Counted from the stretch's first letter, positions 26,862-36,853 are shown. The stretch is 43,075 bases of DNA from an uncultured Dorea sp. (GCA_949916155.1 CATLEM010000006.1:1-43075); one strand, 5' to 3'. Made by a program: numbers and translations. Notes: generated by a model not told the origin, from the sequence alone.

Positions 26862-28532
26862 ATGAAGGAGCAGAAGGTGTGCCGTGTACATATAGGCGGT
26901 GAAGTGAGAGAGTACATAGCCGGGACGGCTTATCAGCAGATCGCCGGTGATTTTCAGGACAGGTACGATGAGGATATCGTCCTGGTCTATGCGGACGGGA
27001 AGCTTCAGGAGCTTCGCAAGAAATTAAAACGGGACTGTACGCTGGCTTTTGAGACTACCAGCGGAGCTATCGGGCACGAGACTTACAAAAGAAGCATGAA
27101 GCTTTTGATGGTGAAGGCTGTGTACGATGTGGCGTCCAGGGAAGATATTAAGAAGGTGCGGGTGCATTTTTCCATAGGAAGAGGATATTACTGTACGATC
27201 GAGGGCAATATCACCCTGACCCAGGAATTTCTTGACCAGGTGGAGAACCGGATGAGAGAGCTTGCAGAACTTGACATCCCTATCGGCAAGCGAACGGTGA
27301 GCACTGATGATGCGATCGCGCTTTTCAGGCAGCATGGGATGTATGATAAGGAAAAGCTGTTTGAATACCGGAGGGTCTCCAGGGTCAACATCTATAACAT
27401 GAATGAGTTCGAAGACTACTTTTACGGATATATGGTTCCCAGTTCGGGGTATCTTCGTTATTTTAAGCTTTATCTGTATGATGAGGGATTCGTGCTGCAG
27501 ATGCCAGACAGGAAGGATCCGACGGCGGTGCCGGAGTTTGCCCCCCGCCGGAAGCTGTTTAATGTGCAGAAGGAATCAGTAAAGTGGAGCGATATGCAGG
27601 GCATCGAGACAGTGGGGGCGCTCAATGACAAGGTGACTAAGGGTGATGTCCAGGAACTGGTGCTTGTCCAGGAGGCGCTGCAGGAGAAAAAGATCGCGGA
27701 GATCGCAGCACAGATCGCAGGGCGCAAGGATATCAAGTTCGTGCTGATCGCGGGGCCGTCCTCCTCAGGAAAGACGACGTTCTCCCACAGGCTTTCCATT
27801 CAGCTTCGGGCAAATGGCCTGGTACCGCGCCCTGTGGCGGTTGATAATTATTTTGTAGAGCGGGAGGAAAATCCGAAGGATGAGAACGGGGATTATGACT
27901 TTGAGTGTCTGGAGGCGGTGGATATCGCACTTTTCAATCGCCAGATGAAAGAACTTTTAGAGGGGAAAGAGGTGCTGGTTCCCCGGTTTAACTTTGTGAA
28001 CGGTCATAAGGAGTATGACGGTCCGTCGATGAAGCTTGGGGAAAGCGATGTGCTTGTCATCGAGGGCATCCATTGCCTGAATCCGAAGCTTACCGAGCAG
28101 CTGGCGGATGAGAATAAGTTCAAGATCTATATCAGCGCGCTTACGCAGCTTAATATTGATGAACACAACCGTATCCCGTCCACCGACGGCAGGTTCCTTA
28201 GGAGGATCGTGCGGGATGCCCGCACCCGGGGATCGAGCGCCCAAAGGACGATCCGCATGTGGGAGTCTGTACGGAGGGGGGAGGAGAAAAATATCTTCCC
28301 GTACCAAGAGGAGGCGGACGTGATGTTCAACTCTGCCCTTGTGTATGAACTGGCAGTCTTAAAGCCCTATGTGGAGCGGCTTTTGTTTGCTATCGACAGA
28401 GACTGCCCGGAATATCTAGAGGCGAAAAGACTTCTAAAATTCTTGGATTATTTCGTGGGAATCGGAAGTGAGAATATACCGATGAATTCACTGCTCAGAG
28501 AATTTGTGGGGGGAGGATGCTTCCGTGTATAG
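26862..28532 (+). CDS. Nucleoside kinase (TGS/ThrRS-like N-terminus + uridine kinase-like domain)
   Basis: VLIAGPSSSGKTTFSHRLSIQLRANGLVPRPVAVDNYFVERE...DFECLEAVDIALFNRQM. Confidence 0.85.
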   Translation: MKEQKVCRVHIGGEVREYIAGTAYQQIAGDFQDRYDEDIVLVYADGKLQELRKKLKRDCTLAFETTSGAIGHETYKRSMKLLMVKAVYDVASREDIKKVRVHFSIGRGYYCTIEGNITLTQEFLDQVENRMRELAELDIPIGKRTVSTDDAIALFRQHGMYDKEKLFEYRRVSRVNIYNMNEFEDYFYGYMVPSSGYLRYFKLYLYDEGFVLQMPDRKDPTAVPEFAPRRKLFNVQKESVKWSDMQGIETVGALNDKVTKGDVQELVLVQEALQEKKIAEIAAQIAGRKDIKFVLIAGPSSSGKTTFSHRLSIQLRANGLVPRPVAVDNYFVEREENPKDENGDYDFECLEAVDIALFNRQMKELLEGKEVLVPRFNFVNGHKEYDGPSMKLGESDVLVIEGIHCLNPKLTEQLADENKFKIYISALTQLNIDEHNRIPSTDGRFLRRIVRDARTRGSSAQRTIRMWESVRRGEEKNIFPYQEEADVMFNSALVYELAVLKPYVERLLFAIDRDCPEYLEAKRLLKFLDYFVGIGSENIPMNSLLREFVGGGCFRV

Positions 28533-28613
28533 GCTTGCGTGCCAGCGGCGTGTGAGTGCCGATATGGCATTTGGAGTTTTATGCATCAGGGTGATAAAAT
28601 TACGGAGGTTTTT

Positions 28614-31154
28614 ATGGTAAAAAAGAAGACAATGAAATTCCTGCTGAGCAGCGCGGTATTTATCTGTATCCTGTGTGTCTCTGTGTTCAGCTTTCTGGCA
28701 GTCTACATGAATGGGAAGAGTTCGGAGACGATGACGGAGATGGGTACGATCTATATGTCGGGGATGAGCGAGCAGATTTCTATCCATTTTGAAAAAACGA
28801 TGGGCTTACGGCTGTCTCAGGTCGAGGAGCTTGAGCAGGATGTGCCCATCCAGGAGGTGAATGATGAGATTCTCGAAAGGTTAGGCTACAGCGGTCAGGC
28901 GAGAGAGTTCGATTATCTTGCTTTTTACGACGATGACGGAGAATTTGACATGATCTACGGGGATAAGATTAAGGTGACGGATCCGGAGCCGTTTCTTGCG
29001 TCCCTTCGCGGTGATGAGAAGAAGATTGCGGTGGGCACTGATGCTTCAGGAAATGATATTGTGCTTATGGGGATACCTGCCTCTTATCAGATAGAGAGCG
29101 GGAAGAAGAGCATTGCCCTGGTGGCGGGGATATCGGTTAGCTATGTAAAAGAAGTGCTATCGTTAGATGAGAATGATTCCATGGTGTACTCTCACATTAT
29201 CCGGCGGGACGGAAGCTTTGTCATCCGCAGTAACTCGGCGTACCGAGAAAATTATTTTGAGCGTATTAAGGCAATGTTCGAAGACATCAACGGTGAGAGT
29301 GCGGATCAGTATGTGGAGGAGTTAGAGGCTGCCATGAGCACCAAGGAAAAATATTCCAAGGTGATCATGGTGGAGGACGAAAGACGGCATATGTATTGTA
29401 CGGCGCTGCCTTATTCCGAGTGGTATTTGGTGACGGTCATGCCTTACGGAGCCTTGAGTGAGGTTGTGGGGGATCTGAATAATAAGTGGATCTTTATGGC
29501 GATCGGCGCTTGTTTTGTGGTCTTGTGCGCGCTGTTATTAGTATTTTATAAGTTTTTTAACCTGACCAGGGAGCAGTTCGCGGAGATTGAGCGGGCACGA
29601 CAGGAGGCGGTAGCGGCAAACAAAGCAAAGAGTGAATTTTTGTCGAACATGAGTCATGATATCCGGACACCGATGAACGCTATCGTGGGGATGGCGGCGA
29701 TTGCAACAGCCAATATGGGAAATATGCAGCAGGTACAGAACTGCCTGAAAAAGATCACGCTGTCCAGTAAGCATTTGCTGGGCCTGATCAATGACGTACT
29801 GGATATGTCCAAGATTGAGAGCGGGAAGATGAGCCTGAATATCGACCAGGTGTCCCTGCGTGAGGTGATGGAGGGTATAGTGAGTATCGTACAGCCCCAG
29901 GTAAAGGAAAAGAACCAGCATTTTGACGTATTTATCCATGATATCTCGGCAGAGAATGTGTGTTGTGACAGCGTGCGGCTTAACCAAGTGCTCCTTAACT
30001 TCCTGTCCAATGCCATCAAGTTCACGCCCGAAGGCGGAAGCATCCATCTGGCTATGGAGGAAGAGCCATCTAATATGGGCGAAGACTGGGTAAGGATACA
30101 CCTTACGGTGAAAGACAGCGGGATTGGGATGTCGGAGGATTTCCAGGAAAAGATCTTCGATTCCTTTACCCGGGAGGATAATATGCGTGTCCAAAAGATA
30201 CAAGGTACCGGTCTTGGGATGACGATCACCAAATATATCGTGGATGCCATGGGCGGGACGATCGAGGTAAGGAGCGAGCCGGGAAAGGGTACCGAGTTCC
30301 AGGTGACGCTGGACTTAGAGCGCGCTACCGTGCAGGAGGAGGATATGGTGCTTCCGGCATGGAATATGCTTGTTGTGGATGATGATGAGCAGCTTTGCCG
30401 TACGACCGCAGCGTCTTTAAAGACCATCGGCGTACATGCGGACTGGACGCTTGACGGCGAGACGGCCATTACGATGGTGGAGAAAAAGCACCGGCAGCAC
30501 GATGATTACCATATTATCCTGTTAGACTGGAAGCTTCCGGGGATGGACGGCATAAAGACAGCCAATGAGATCCGTAAGATGATGGGCGAGGAGATCCCGA
30601 TTCTGATCATATCCGCCTACGACTGGAGCGATATCGAGGAAGACGCAAAAGGTGCGGGAATCAACGGATTTATCGCCAAGCCGCTGTTTAAGTCCACGTT
30701 GTACTACGGTCTCAGGAAATATGCGGGAATATCGGAAGGAAAGATTGAAGAGCCAGAACAGGAAACTGTAGACTTTGAGGGAAGGCATATCCTTCTGGCA
30801 GAGGATAATGACCTGAACTGGGAGATCGCGGAAGAACTATTGGGAGATCTGAACCTTGAGATCGACAGAGCAGAGAACGGGCAGGTCTGTGTGGAACTTT
30901 TTGAACAGTCTGAGCCAGGATACTACGATGCAATCCTGATGGATATCCGAATGCCGGTCATGAACGGGTACGAGGCGACGGAAAAGATCCGCTCTCTTAC
31001 ACGGGCGGATGCGGATATCCCGATCATTGCCATGACGGCGGATGCATTTTCCGAGGATATCAAGCACTGTCTTGCCTGTGGCATGAATGCCCATATCGCC
31101 AAGCCGATCGATATCCAGGAGGCAGTACGCCAGTTGGAAAAATATATGAGATAA
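28614..31154 (+). CDS. Hybrid sensor histidine kinase with two receiver domains
   Basis: TM-sensor-TM; SEFLSNMSHDIRTPMNAIVGM; N/G boxes; receivers with MLVVDDDEQ...LLDWKLPGMDG and ILLAEDNDLNWEIAEE...ILMDIRMPVMNG. Start ATG 28614 after CGGAGGT. Confidence 0.9.
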   Translation: MVKKKTMKFLLSSAVFICILCVSVFSFLAVYMNGKSSETMTEMGTIYMSGMSEQISIHFEKTMGLRLSQVEELEQDVPIQEVNDEILERLGYSGQAREFDYLAFYDDDGEFDMIYGDKIKVTDPEPFLASLRGDEKKIAVGTDASGNDIVLMGIPASYQIESGKKSIALVAGISVSYVKEVLSLDENDSMVYSHIIRRDGSFVIRSNSAYRENYFERIKAMFEDINGESADQYVEELEAAMSTKEKYSKVIMVEDERRHMYCTALPYSEWYLVTVMPYGALSEVVGDLNNKWIFMAIGACFVVLCALLLVFYKFFNLTREQFAEIERARQEAVAANKAKSEFLSNMSHDIRTPMNAIVGMAAIATANMGNMQQVQNCLKKITLSSKHLLGLINDVLDMSKIESGKMSLNIDQVSLREVMEGIVSIVQPQVKEKNQHFDVFIHDISAENVCCDSVRLNQVLLNFLSNAIKFTPEGGSIHLAMEEEPSNMGEDWVRIHLTVKDSGIGMSEDFQEKIFDSFTREDNMRVQKIQGTGLGMTITKYIVDAMGGTIEVRSEPGKGTEFQVTLDLERATVQEEDMVLPAWNMLVVDDDEQLCRTTAASLKTIGVHADWTLDGETAITMVEKKHRQHDDYHIILLDWKLPGMDGIKTANEIRKMMGEEIPILIISAYDWSDIEEDAKGAGINGFIAKPLFKSTLYYGLRKYAGISEGKIEEPEQETVDFEGRHILLAEDNDLNWEIAEELLGDLNLEIDRAENGQVCVELFEQSEPGYYDAILMDIRMPVMNGYEATEKIRSLTRADADIPIIAMTADAFSEDIKHCLACGMNAHIAKPIDIQEAVRQLEKYMR

Positions 31155-31218
31155 GCAGAAAGGGCGGACAGAAGACTTAAGATAACAAAAGGACAGGCAG
31201 GAGGCCTGAGAATAAGAG

Positions 31219-31253
31219 AAGAGACTGACCGCGATGATGGCCAGTCTCTTTTT
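31219..31253 (+). terminator. Rho-independent terminator-like hairpin
   Basis: AAGAGACTG ... CAGTCTCTT followed by TTT. Confidence 0.6.
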
Positions 31254-31306
31254 ATAGATTCAGCGCCGAAAAACGTCTTGAAAAACGTAATAAGAATGAA
31301 AATATT

Positions 31307-32104
31307 CTATGTGCGGACATCTTTTGTACTCAATATCCGGACCGCAGCCAGATAGAAGATAAGGAAGAAAATAACCGCAGCCCCGGCAAACAGAGCTGTG
31401 CTCCCGGCCAGGGAGTCTGTGCTCTTATTGGAATTCATCCCCATGAGCATCAGGCTGTAGGGCCAGCACAATCCAAGGCCCGCGTTGGAGATGAGCATCC
31501 CCGCTACGCTGCCGATCAAGGCGATGCCGATGGGGACGGAAAAGCTGCGGATGACCATGGATAAAAGAAGCTGCAGGGCGCCGATCGCTATGGCGGAGAC
31601 GGTTCCCCGAAGAAGCCAGAAGATGACGTCCGGCGGGCACAGTCCGGGAAGCCCGGCAAATTTCCCGGCGATGATATACAGAACGCCTACCCAGGTCTGG
31701 GTGACCAGCGTGATATAAAGGATGAGCGTCAGCTTTCCAAGGTACAGAAAAGGTATGCTCACCGGCGTGCTCATCAAGATGTTCCAGTTGTTGCTGCGGT
31801 GCTCTAAACGCCACATATAGGAGCAGTAAAGGCCGATCAGGGGCGCGTAGAAAAAGGTGGCATAGAACAGGGTGAGCTGTGTCCACAGCGAGTACCACTG
31901 GTTTTTCAGGATGCCGATGTTCTGTAGGTAGTTGAACGTCCCCATGATGGCCGGGATGATGGGGATAAGGATACATGCAGGAAAGATGACGGAGTGGCGG
32001 AGCTTTTGCCTCTCCGCGCTGACGCACCGGAAGAACATGTGCATATACAGGGAAAATGCTCTTTTTCGTTTCTTTTTTTTGTCTGTTCGTTCATGTCTTG
32101 ACAT
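31307..32104 (-). CDS. ABC transporter permease, lantibiotic-immunity (LanG/E)-type
   Basis: 265 aa, six-TM ABC-2 type. Follows a second permease and an ATPase. Confidence 0.75.
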   Translation of the reverse strand: MSRHERTDKKKKRKRAFSLYMHMFFRCVSAERQKLRHSVIFPACILIPIIPAIMGTFNYLQNIGILKNQWYSLWTQLTLFYATFFYAPLIGLYCSYMWRLEHRSNNWNILMSTPVSIPFLYLGKLTLILYITLVTQTWVGVLYIIAGKFAGLPGLCPPDVIFWLLRGTVSAIAIGALQLLLSMVIRSFSVPIGIALIGSVAGMLISNAGLGLCWPYSLMLMGMNSNKSTDSLAGSTALFAGAAVIFFLIFYLAAVRILSTKDVRT

Positions 32105-32107
32105 GGC

Positions 32108-32872
32108 TCAAACCTCCTTTTTTTGCGTGATGGTTCGGCACAGGATATAGATGATGATTCCCGCGGCGGCAAATGCCAGAAAGGCATGCAGCGGGAAGGG
32201 CGTCTCATAAAAGCAGGTGATCCGGGTGTCAACGTCCCAGTCCATCTTCACGCAGGGAAATGCGGCAAAGTATCCCCAAGGCACGAGCCTTGCAAGGGGA
32301 GCTGGGAAGAACAGAGAAAACAGCCCCAGAAATGACCCGGCAAGACCAACTACAAGGGGCATGATCTGGCTGCTTGAGATAAGGGAAAGCGTCTGCTGGA
32401 TGGCAAAAAGGATCATGCCTGTAGATAAGGTGACTGCCAGGTGGCAAAAGAGCATGGGGATCTTCAGCGGATTTTTAAAGCCCCACATCTGTCCTGCCGC
32501 AAGGATCATCGCGCATTGGCCGGCGGTGAAGAAGAACAGGTATTTTACGCCGGATAAATATTTGCAGTCAAAGAAGCTGCTCGGCTGCTGCAAGGTGTAG
32601 AGAAGCTTTAACGTATCGCCCTTGATCTCCATGTCGTTGAGCCGGCTGGCGATGACGGCGATCATCAGGGGCAGGACGATGGTGTTCATGATGGGGAGCT
32701 GATAGAACAGCATCAGGTAGCCGTCGGCAAGCTCCCCGGCCTTTATATGACTGAGCTGCCAAGCCATCCAGAGAGCGTCGAAGGAAAGGAATCCTAAAGG
32801 GACAAGCCAGATTCTCCTGCGGCGGGTTTTCTTTCGTTCTGCGGAAAGCTGGCGGATTACTGATGATATCAT
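32108..32872 (-). CDS. ABC transporter permease, lantibiotic-immunity (LanE/G)-type
   Basis: 254 aa membrane protein. End overlaps the ATPase gene by 4 bp. Confidence 0.75.
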   Translation of the reverse strand: MISSVIRQLSAERKKTRRRRIWLVPLGFLSFDALWMAWQLSHIKAGELADGYLMLFYQLPIMNTIVLPLMIAVIASRLNDMEIKGDTLKLLYTLQQPSSFFDCKYLSGVKYLFFFTAGQCAMILAAGQMWGFKNPLKIPMLFCHLAVTLSTGMILFAIQQTLSLISSSQIMPLVVGLAGSFLGLFSLFFPAPLARLVPWGYFAAFPCVKMDWDVDTRITCFYETPFPLHAFLAFAAAGIIIYILCRTITQKKEV

Positions 32873-33783
32873 AGGCTCACCTGCTTTCCCGTCAGCTGGA
32901 GGAATATATCCTCAAGGCTCATCTGCTGTTCGTAGATCCTGAGCACGCCGATGCCGGAGTGGACTAAGGCGGCGGCTGCTTCCGCCACGACAGCGTCTTT
33001 TTGCGCCCGCAGTACCAGCCGTTTTTCGCTGATGCCGACAGGGATATTCGCCTGCTTAAGCACTTTAAGTGCCGCTTTGTCATCGTCCGTAGAAAAAACG
33101 ATCCGGCTTTTGCTGTGCTCATGGAGGGAAGAGAGAGTATCCTGGAAGATGAGCTGCCCCTGGTCGATGATGCCCACATGGGTGGCCATCTGGTCGATCT
33201 CGCTTAGCAGGTGGCTTGACACGATGATGGTGATACCGTATTGTTCCGGGAGGGAGCAGACCAGGTTGCGCATCTCCTGGATGCCGGCGGGGTCAAGGCC
33301 GTTGGTGGGTTCATCTAAGAGCAGAAGGTCAGGATTTCCAAGGAGAGCGGCGGCAAGCCCCAGCCGCTGCTTCATGCCCAGGGAATAGTGGCTTACTTTC
33401 TTATCCTGCTGGCCGGTCATGCGGACGATCCCCAGCACCCGGTCGATCTCCTTTACCGGCACATCTTTTAAGGTACAGATGACCCGCAGGTTCTCCCTCC
33501 CGCTCAGATGCCCGTAGTAGGCGGGGGATTCGATGAGAGAGCCAGTTCTTGCCAGGATGTCGAGCCGGTTTTTGGGATTTACCTCTCTGCCAAGTATACG
33601 GATGCTCCCTCCGGTAGGTTTAATAAGCCCCAGAAGGAGCTTCAGGGTCGTGGATTTTCCGGCGCCGTTCGGTCCCAAGAAGCCGTAGATGCTCCCGGCG
33701 GGGACTTTAAGGTCCAGATGGTCAACGACGGTTTTTTTGCCGTACTGTTTCGTAAGGGAATCGGTCATGATTACCGAAGACAT
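32869..33783 (-). CDS. ABC transporter ATP-binding protein (BcrA/LanF-like)
   Basis: VPAGSIYGFLGPNGAGKSTTLKLLLGLIKPTGGSIRILG...HYSLGMKQRLGLAAALLGNPDLLLLDEPTNGLDPAGI. Confidence 0.9.
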   Translation of the reverse strand: MSSVIMTDSLTKQYGKKTVVDHLDLKVPAGSIYGFLGPNGAGKSTTLKLLLGLIKPTGGSIRILGREVNPKNRLDILARTGSLIESPAYYGHLSGRENLRVICTLKDVPVKEIDRVLGIVRMTGQQDKKVSHYSLGMKQRLGLAAALLGNPDLLLLDEPTNGLDPAGIQEMRNLVCSLPEQYGITIIVSSHLLSEIDQMATHVGIIDQGQLIFQDTLSSLHEHSKSRIVFSTDDDKAALKVLKQANIPVGISEKRLVLRAQKDAVVAEAAAALVHSGIGVLRIYEQQMSLEDIFLQLTGKQVSL

Positions 33784-33823
33784 AAAAACAACCTCCTTTT
33801 TTGCGGTAAATGTTTACGGCATT

Positions 33824-33876
33824 ATTGTAGGAGGTGTGCCTTATCTGGAACTTAATTGTACCTTAGGATTACCTTA
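33824..33876 (-). promoter_or_regulatory. LanF-like operon promoter: TACAAT -10 and four direct repeats at 11-bp spacing
   Basis: Plus-strand CTTA at 33840, 33851, 33862 and 33873. On the minus strand: TAAGGTAATCC TAAGGTACAAT TAAGTTCCAGA TAAGGCACACC. The -10 is plus-strand ATTGTA 33824-33829. Confidence 0.6.
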
Positions 33877-33903
33877 TGTTTTTATGAGTGTTTCCGGCTT
33901 CCT

Positions 33904-34368
33904 TTAAGGCTTTGTCGCCATCGCTTTGATCAAAAGCTTTGTCTGCGCAATACTCAGTTCAGGAAGACGTGCGGTCTGCTCTTTTGTGAGGAAGTAAAAC
34001 TCTCCGGTGTCGGCGAATTTAAGGAGCGTCCCCTCTCTGTCGCCGGAGCCGAATCGCATGAAATGGATATTGTTGGAATTAAGCCAGTCGTCCCAGGCGT
34101 ATCCCGGATGTTTATTTTTCTTGCCGCCTGGGTCTGGGGAGCTTCCCAGGGGAGAGAGCTGGTACTCCGCACCGCACTGCTCAACCAGAGCTTGGACAGG
34201 CACGCCAAGTCCCTTTGCAATCTTATGTAATGTCTGGATCTTGGGGGTGGATTTCCCAAGCTCGTAGCGGCGGACGGCGGAATCAGCCATCTGGCACAGA
34301 TTGCCCAGCTGCTTCTGGGTCAGTCCCTTCTCTTTGCGGATACGCTTGATATTTTCTCCGATTGTCAT
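33904..34368 (-). CDS. XRE-family HTH regulator with C-terminal extension
   Basis: MTIGENIKRIRKEKGLTQKQLGNLCQMADSAVRRYELGKSTPKIQTLHKIAKGLGV. RBS GAGGTGA before ATG 34368. Confidence 0.85.
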   Translation of the reverse strand: MTIGENIKRIRKEKGLTQKQLGNLCQMADSAVRRYELGKSTPKIQTLHKIAKGLGVPVQALVEQCGAEYQLSPLGSSPDPGGKKNKHPGYAWDDWLNSNNIHFMRFGSGDREGTLLKFADTGEFYFLTKEQTARLPELSIAQTKLLIKAMATKP

Positions 34369-34478
34369 CTTTGTATCACCTCGATAAATATAGTATATCA
34401 TGTTGTAAGAGAAAAGAAAAGTATAAAAATGTTCTGATTATAGTCCGATTATCGTGAATATACAAATGATGTATGGAG

Positions 34479-34504
34479 AATACAGAAAAAATATGTTCTG
34501 TATT
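34479..34504. promoter_or_regulatory. Dyad AATACAGAA-N8-TTCTGTATT between divergent xre and TCS genes
   Basis: 9-bp perfect arms in an AT-rich intergenic region. Additional GTTCT motifs at 34431, 34523 and 34554. Confidence 0.5.
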
Positions 34505-34665
34505 TTGGACTAGTACAAAAAAGTTCTAATAAAAAATATAACAGTAATTTTATGTTCTGAATAGGGAGAATAGTTAAATTTACCTTAATTTTTGTCATGA
34601 AATTTGGAAAAGGTGAGGGAAGGGAATTATAATTCAGTATAGAATGAAAAGCAGGAGGAGACGGG

Positions 34666-35373
34666 ATGGAGAATTACAAATACAAAATACTTGTGGTAGA
34701 CGATAACCGGGAGCTGGTGAATCTGATTGCCGCCATCCTTAAGGAGGACGGGTATCAGGAGGTGTTTACTGCCCGGTCGGTGAAAGAGGGGCTTAAAGTT
34801 TTTCACAAGGAGAGGCCGGATATGGCGATTTTGGATATCATGCTGCCGGACGGGGACGGGTTCGATCTGTTCAGGCGGATCAGGGAGGAGACGGAGATTC
34901 CCATCCTGTTCCTCTCGGCGAAGGATGAGGATGAGGACAGGCTTTTCGGCCTTGGGCTTGGGGCGGACGACTATATCACAAAGCCGTTTCTTCCCAAAGA
35001 GCTCCAGCTCAGGGTGAGGGCGGTCTTCAAGCGGACGTACCGCAGGGAAGAGGAGAGACAGGAGGCGGTCATCTGCCTGGGGGAGCGTAAAGTTCTGCCG
35101 GAGCGGGCGGTGGTCCGTTTTGGGGAAAAGGAGACGCCGCTTACCGCCAAGGAGCTTGCCCTCCTGATGAAGTTAAATCAGAACCGGGGGAGGATCGTTA
35201 CCTTTGACGCGCTGTGCAACGCGGTGTGGGGCGATTTTTACTACGGATATGAAAATACGCTGATGGTGCATATCCGGCACTTAAGGGAAAAGCTTGAGGA
35301 CGATCCGTCACATCCTCAGTGGATACTCACGGCGAGAGGCTTGGGATACCGAATCGCAAAGGCGCAGCCATGA
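34666..35373 (+). CDS. OmpR-family response regulator
   Basis: KILVVDDNRELVNLIAAILKEDGYQ...MAILDIMLPDGDGFDLF...ADDYITKPFLPKEL plus winged-helix C-terminus. Confidence 0.93.
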   Translation: MENYKYKILVVDDNRELVNLIAAILKEDGYQEVFTARSVKEGLKVFHKERPDMAILDIMLPDGDGFDLFRRIREETEIPILFLSAKDEDEDRLFGLGLGADDYITKPFLPKELQLRVRAVFKRTYRREEERQEAVICLGERKVLPERAVVRFGEKETPLTAKELALLMKLNQNRGRIVTFDALCNAVWGDFYYGYENTLMVHIRHLREKLEDDPSHPQWILTARGLGYRIAKAQP

Positions 35374-36770
35374 AAGGGCTGCTAAAGATCATCCGGCGGT
35401 ATTCCCTGACGGCGGGCATGATTATCCTCATTCTTCTGGCTTTAAATGCCGCCGTCTTTGCGGGTATCGCCTGGCTGACTGTCTGTGATACAAAAGAAAC
35501 GGTGTACGGGCGGGAAAGTATGGAAAAGATCAGCAGGGAACTGTTGGCGGGGGAGAAGGACGTTGCCCTTTCGGAAAAAGGGGAGAAGCTCCTTGACGGG
35601 ACAGCATTTATCTGGGCGATGGCTCTTGACGGAAAGGGGCGCGTCGTGTGGGAGCACAGGCTCCCGGAAGAGATCCCGAGAAGCTATACTTTGCAGGATG
35701 TGTCGGCATTCTCCCGGTGGTACCTTAAGGGCTATCCGGTGCGGACGTGGAAGAGCGGGGAGTTTCTTTTGGTGTTCGGCTGCGATAAGGAGGAGCTGGC
35801 CAGATATGATGTGCTGATGTCTATAAAAATGTTCGAGTTTCTGCCTGCGTATGTGAAAACGGCAATTGCTGCCAATATCCTTATCATCCTGGCGCTGATC
35901 TTTTGTTTCGGCTTCCGGTTCTACCATTCCTTAAAGCCGGTGGCGGAGGGGATCGAGAAGCTGTCCCTGGGGGAGGCGACGGAGCTTCCTGAGACCGGTT
36001 CTATGGAGGAACTGGCGAAGAAGCTGAATGCAGTTTCCGGGAGATTAAAGGAGCAGCAGGAGAAGCTTGCCAGGAGGGATGAGGCGAGGACAGAGTGGAT
36101 TGCGGGAGTCTCCCACGATATCCGCACGCCTCTGTCACTGATCGTGGGCTATGGGGATAAGCTTGCGGAGGATATATCCCTCAGTGAGGAAAACCGGCGG
36201 ATGGCGGAGGCGATGAAGCGTCAGAGCCTGATCATCCGACAGCTTATCGCGGATCTTAACCTCACCTCCAGGCTTTTGTATGAGGCGCAGCCGCTGAAGA
36301 AAAAGGTCTGCTCTCCGGCGGCCCTTTTGAGAAACTGTGCGGCGGAGGTCTATAACGGCGGGCCGGAGAGGCTGTCAGGGGGAGAGGATGAAGAAGACTT
36401 TTCCATAGAGATCATTGTAAAGGATGAGGCGGAGAGCTTAAAGATAACGGCGGATGAGGGGTTGCTTAAACGGGCGCTCAGAAATCTCATCGGCAACAGT
36501 ATCCGTCACAATGAAAGAGGCTGTCAGGTGACGGTGACGCTGTATAAAGATCAGTCGAAGGTCTGCTGGCGGATCGAGGATACGGGGAGGGGCATCCCGG
36601 AGACGGTCGTCCGGAATATGGACCGGCAGGAGAGTCCTGTGCATATCATGGGTCTCCGGTTAGCGGCCCAGATTGCCAAAGCCCATGGTGGCGGGCTTGC
36701 GTTCCTGAATCGGGGGGACGGAAGCTATGATGCAGAGATCTCTGCGGAGATTTCTGAACCGTACTCCTGA
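35370..36770 (+). CDS. Sensor histidine kinase with extracytoplasmic sensor domain
   Basis: Start ATGA overlaps the response-regulator stop. EWIAGVSHDIRTPLSLIVGYGDKL; KRALRNLIGNSIRHN; WRIEDTGRGIPE. Confidence 0.9.
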   Translation: MKGLLKIIRRYSLTAGMIILILLALNAAVFAGIAWLTVCDTKETVYGRESMEKISRELLAGEKDVALSEKGEKLLDGTAFIWAMALDGKGRVVWEHRLPEEIPRSYTLQDVSAFSRWYLKGYPVRTWKSGEFLLVFGCDKEELARYDVLMSIKMFEFLPAYVKTAIAANILIILALIFCFGFRFYHSLKPVAEGIEKLSLGEATELPETGSMEELAKKLNAVSGRLKEQQEKLARRDEARTEWIAGVSHDIRTPLSLIVGYGDKLAEDISLSEENRRMAEAMKRQSLIIRQLIADLNLTSRLLYEAQPLKKKVCSPAALLRNCAAEVYNGGPERLSGGEDEEDFSIEIIVKDEAESLKITADEGLLKRALRNLIGNSIRHNERGCQVTVTLYKDQSKVCWRIEDTGRGIPETVVRNMDRQESPVHIMGLRLAAQIAKAHGGGLAFLNRGDGSYDAEISAEISEPYS

Positions 36771-36853
36771 AAGGTATACCTAGATGGGTATATTTTCCGG
36801 AAAACGGCACATACTATTTACAGGCAGCAAAAAGGCTTGCAGGTGAAAGGAGT

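Noticed and set aside
31485-31718. Plus-strand ORFs opposite the ABC permeases/ATPase (31485, 32951, 33508, 37770)
   Set aside because: They lie antisense to clearly recognisable ABC genes and show no domain signature.
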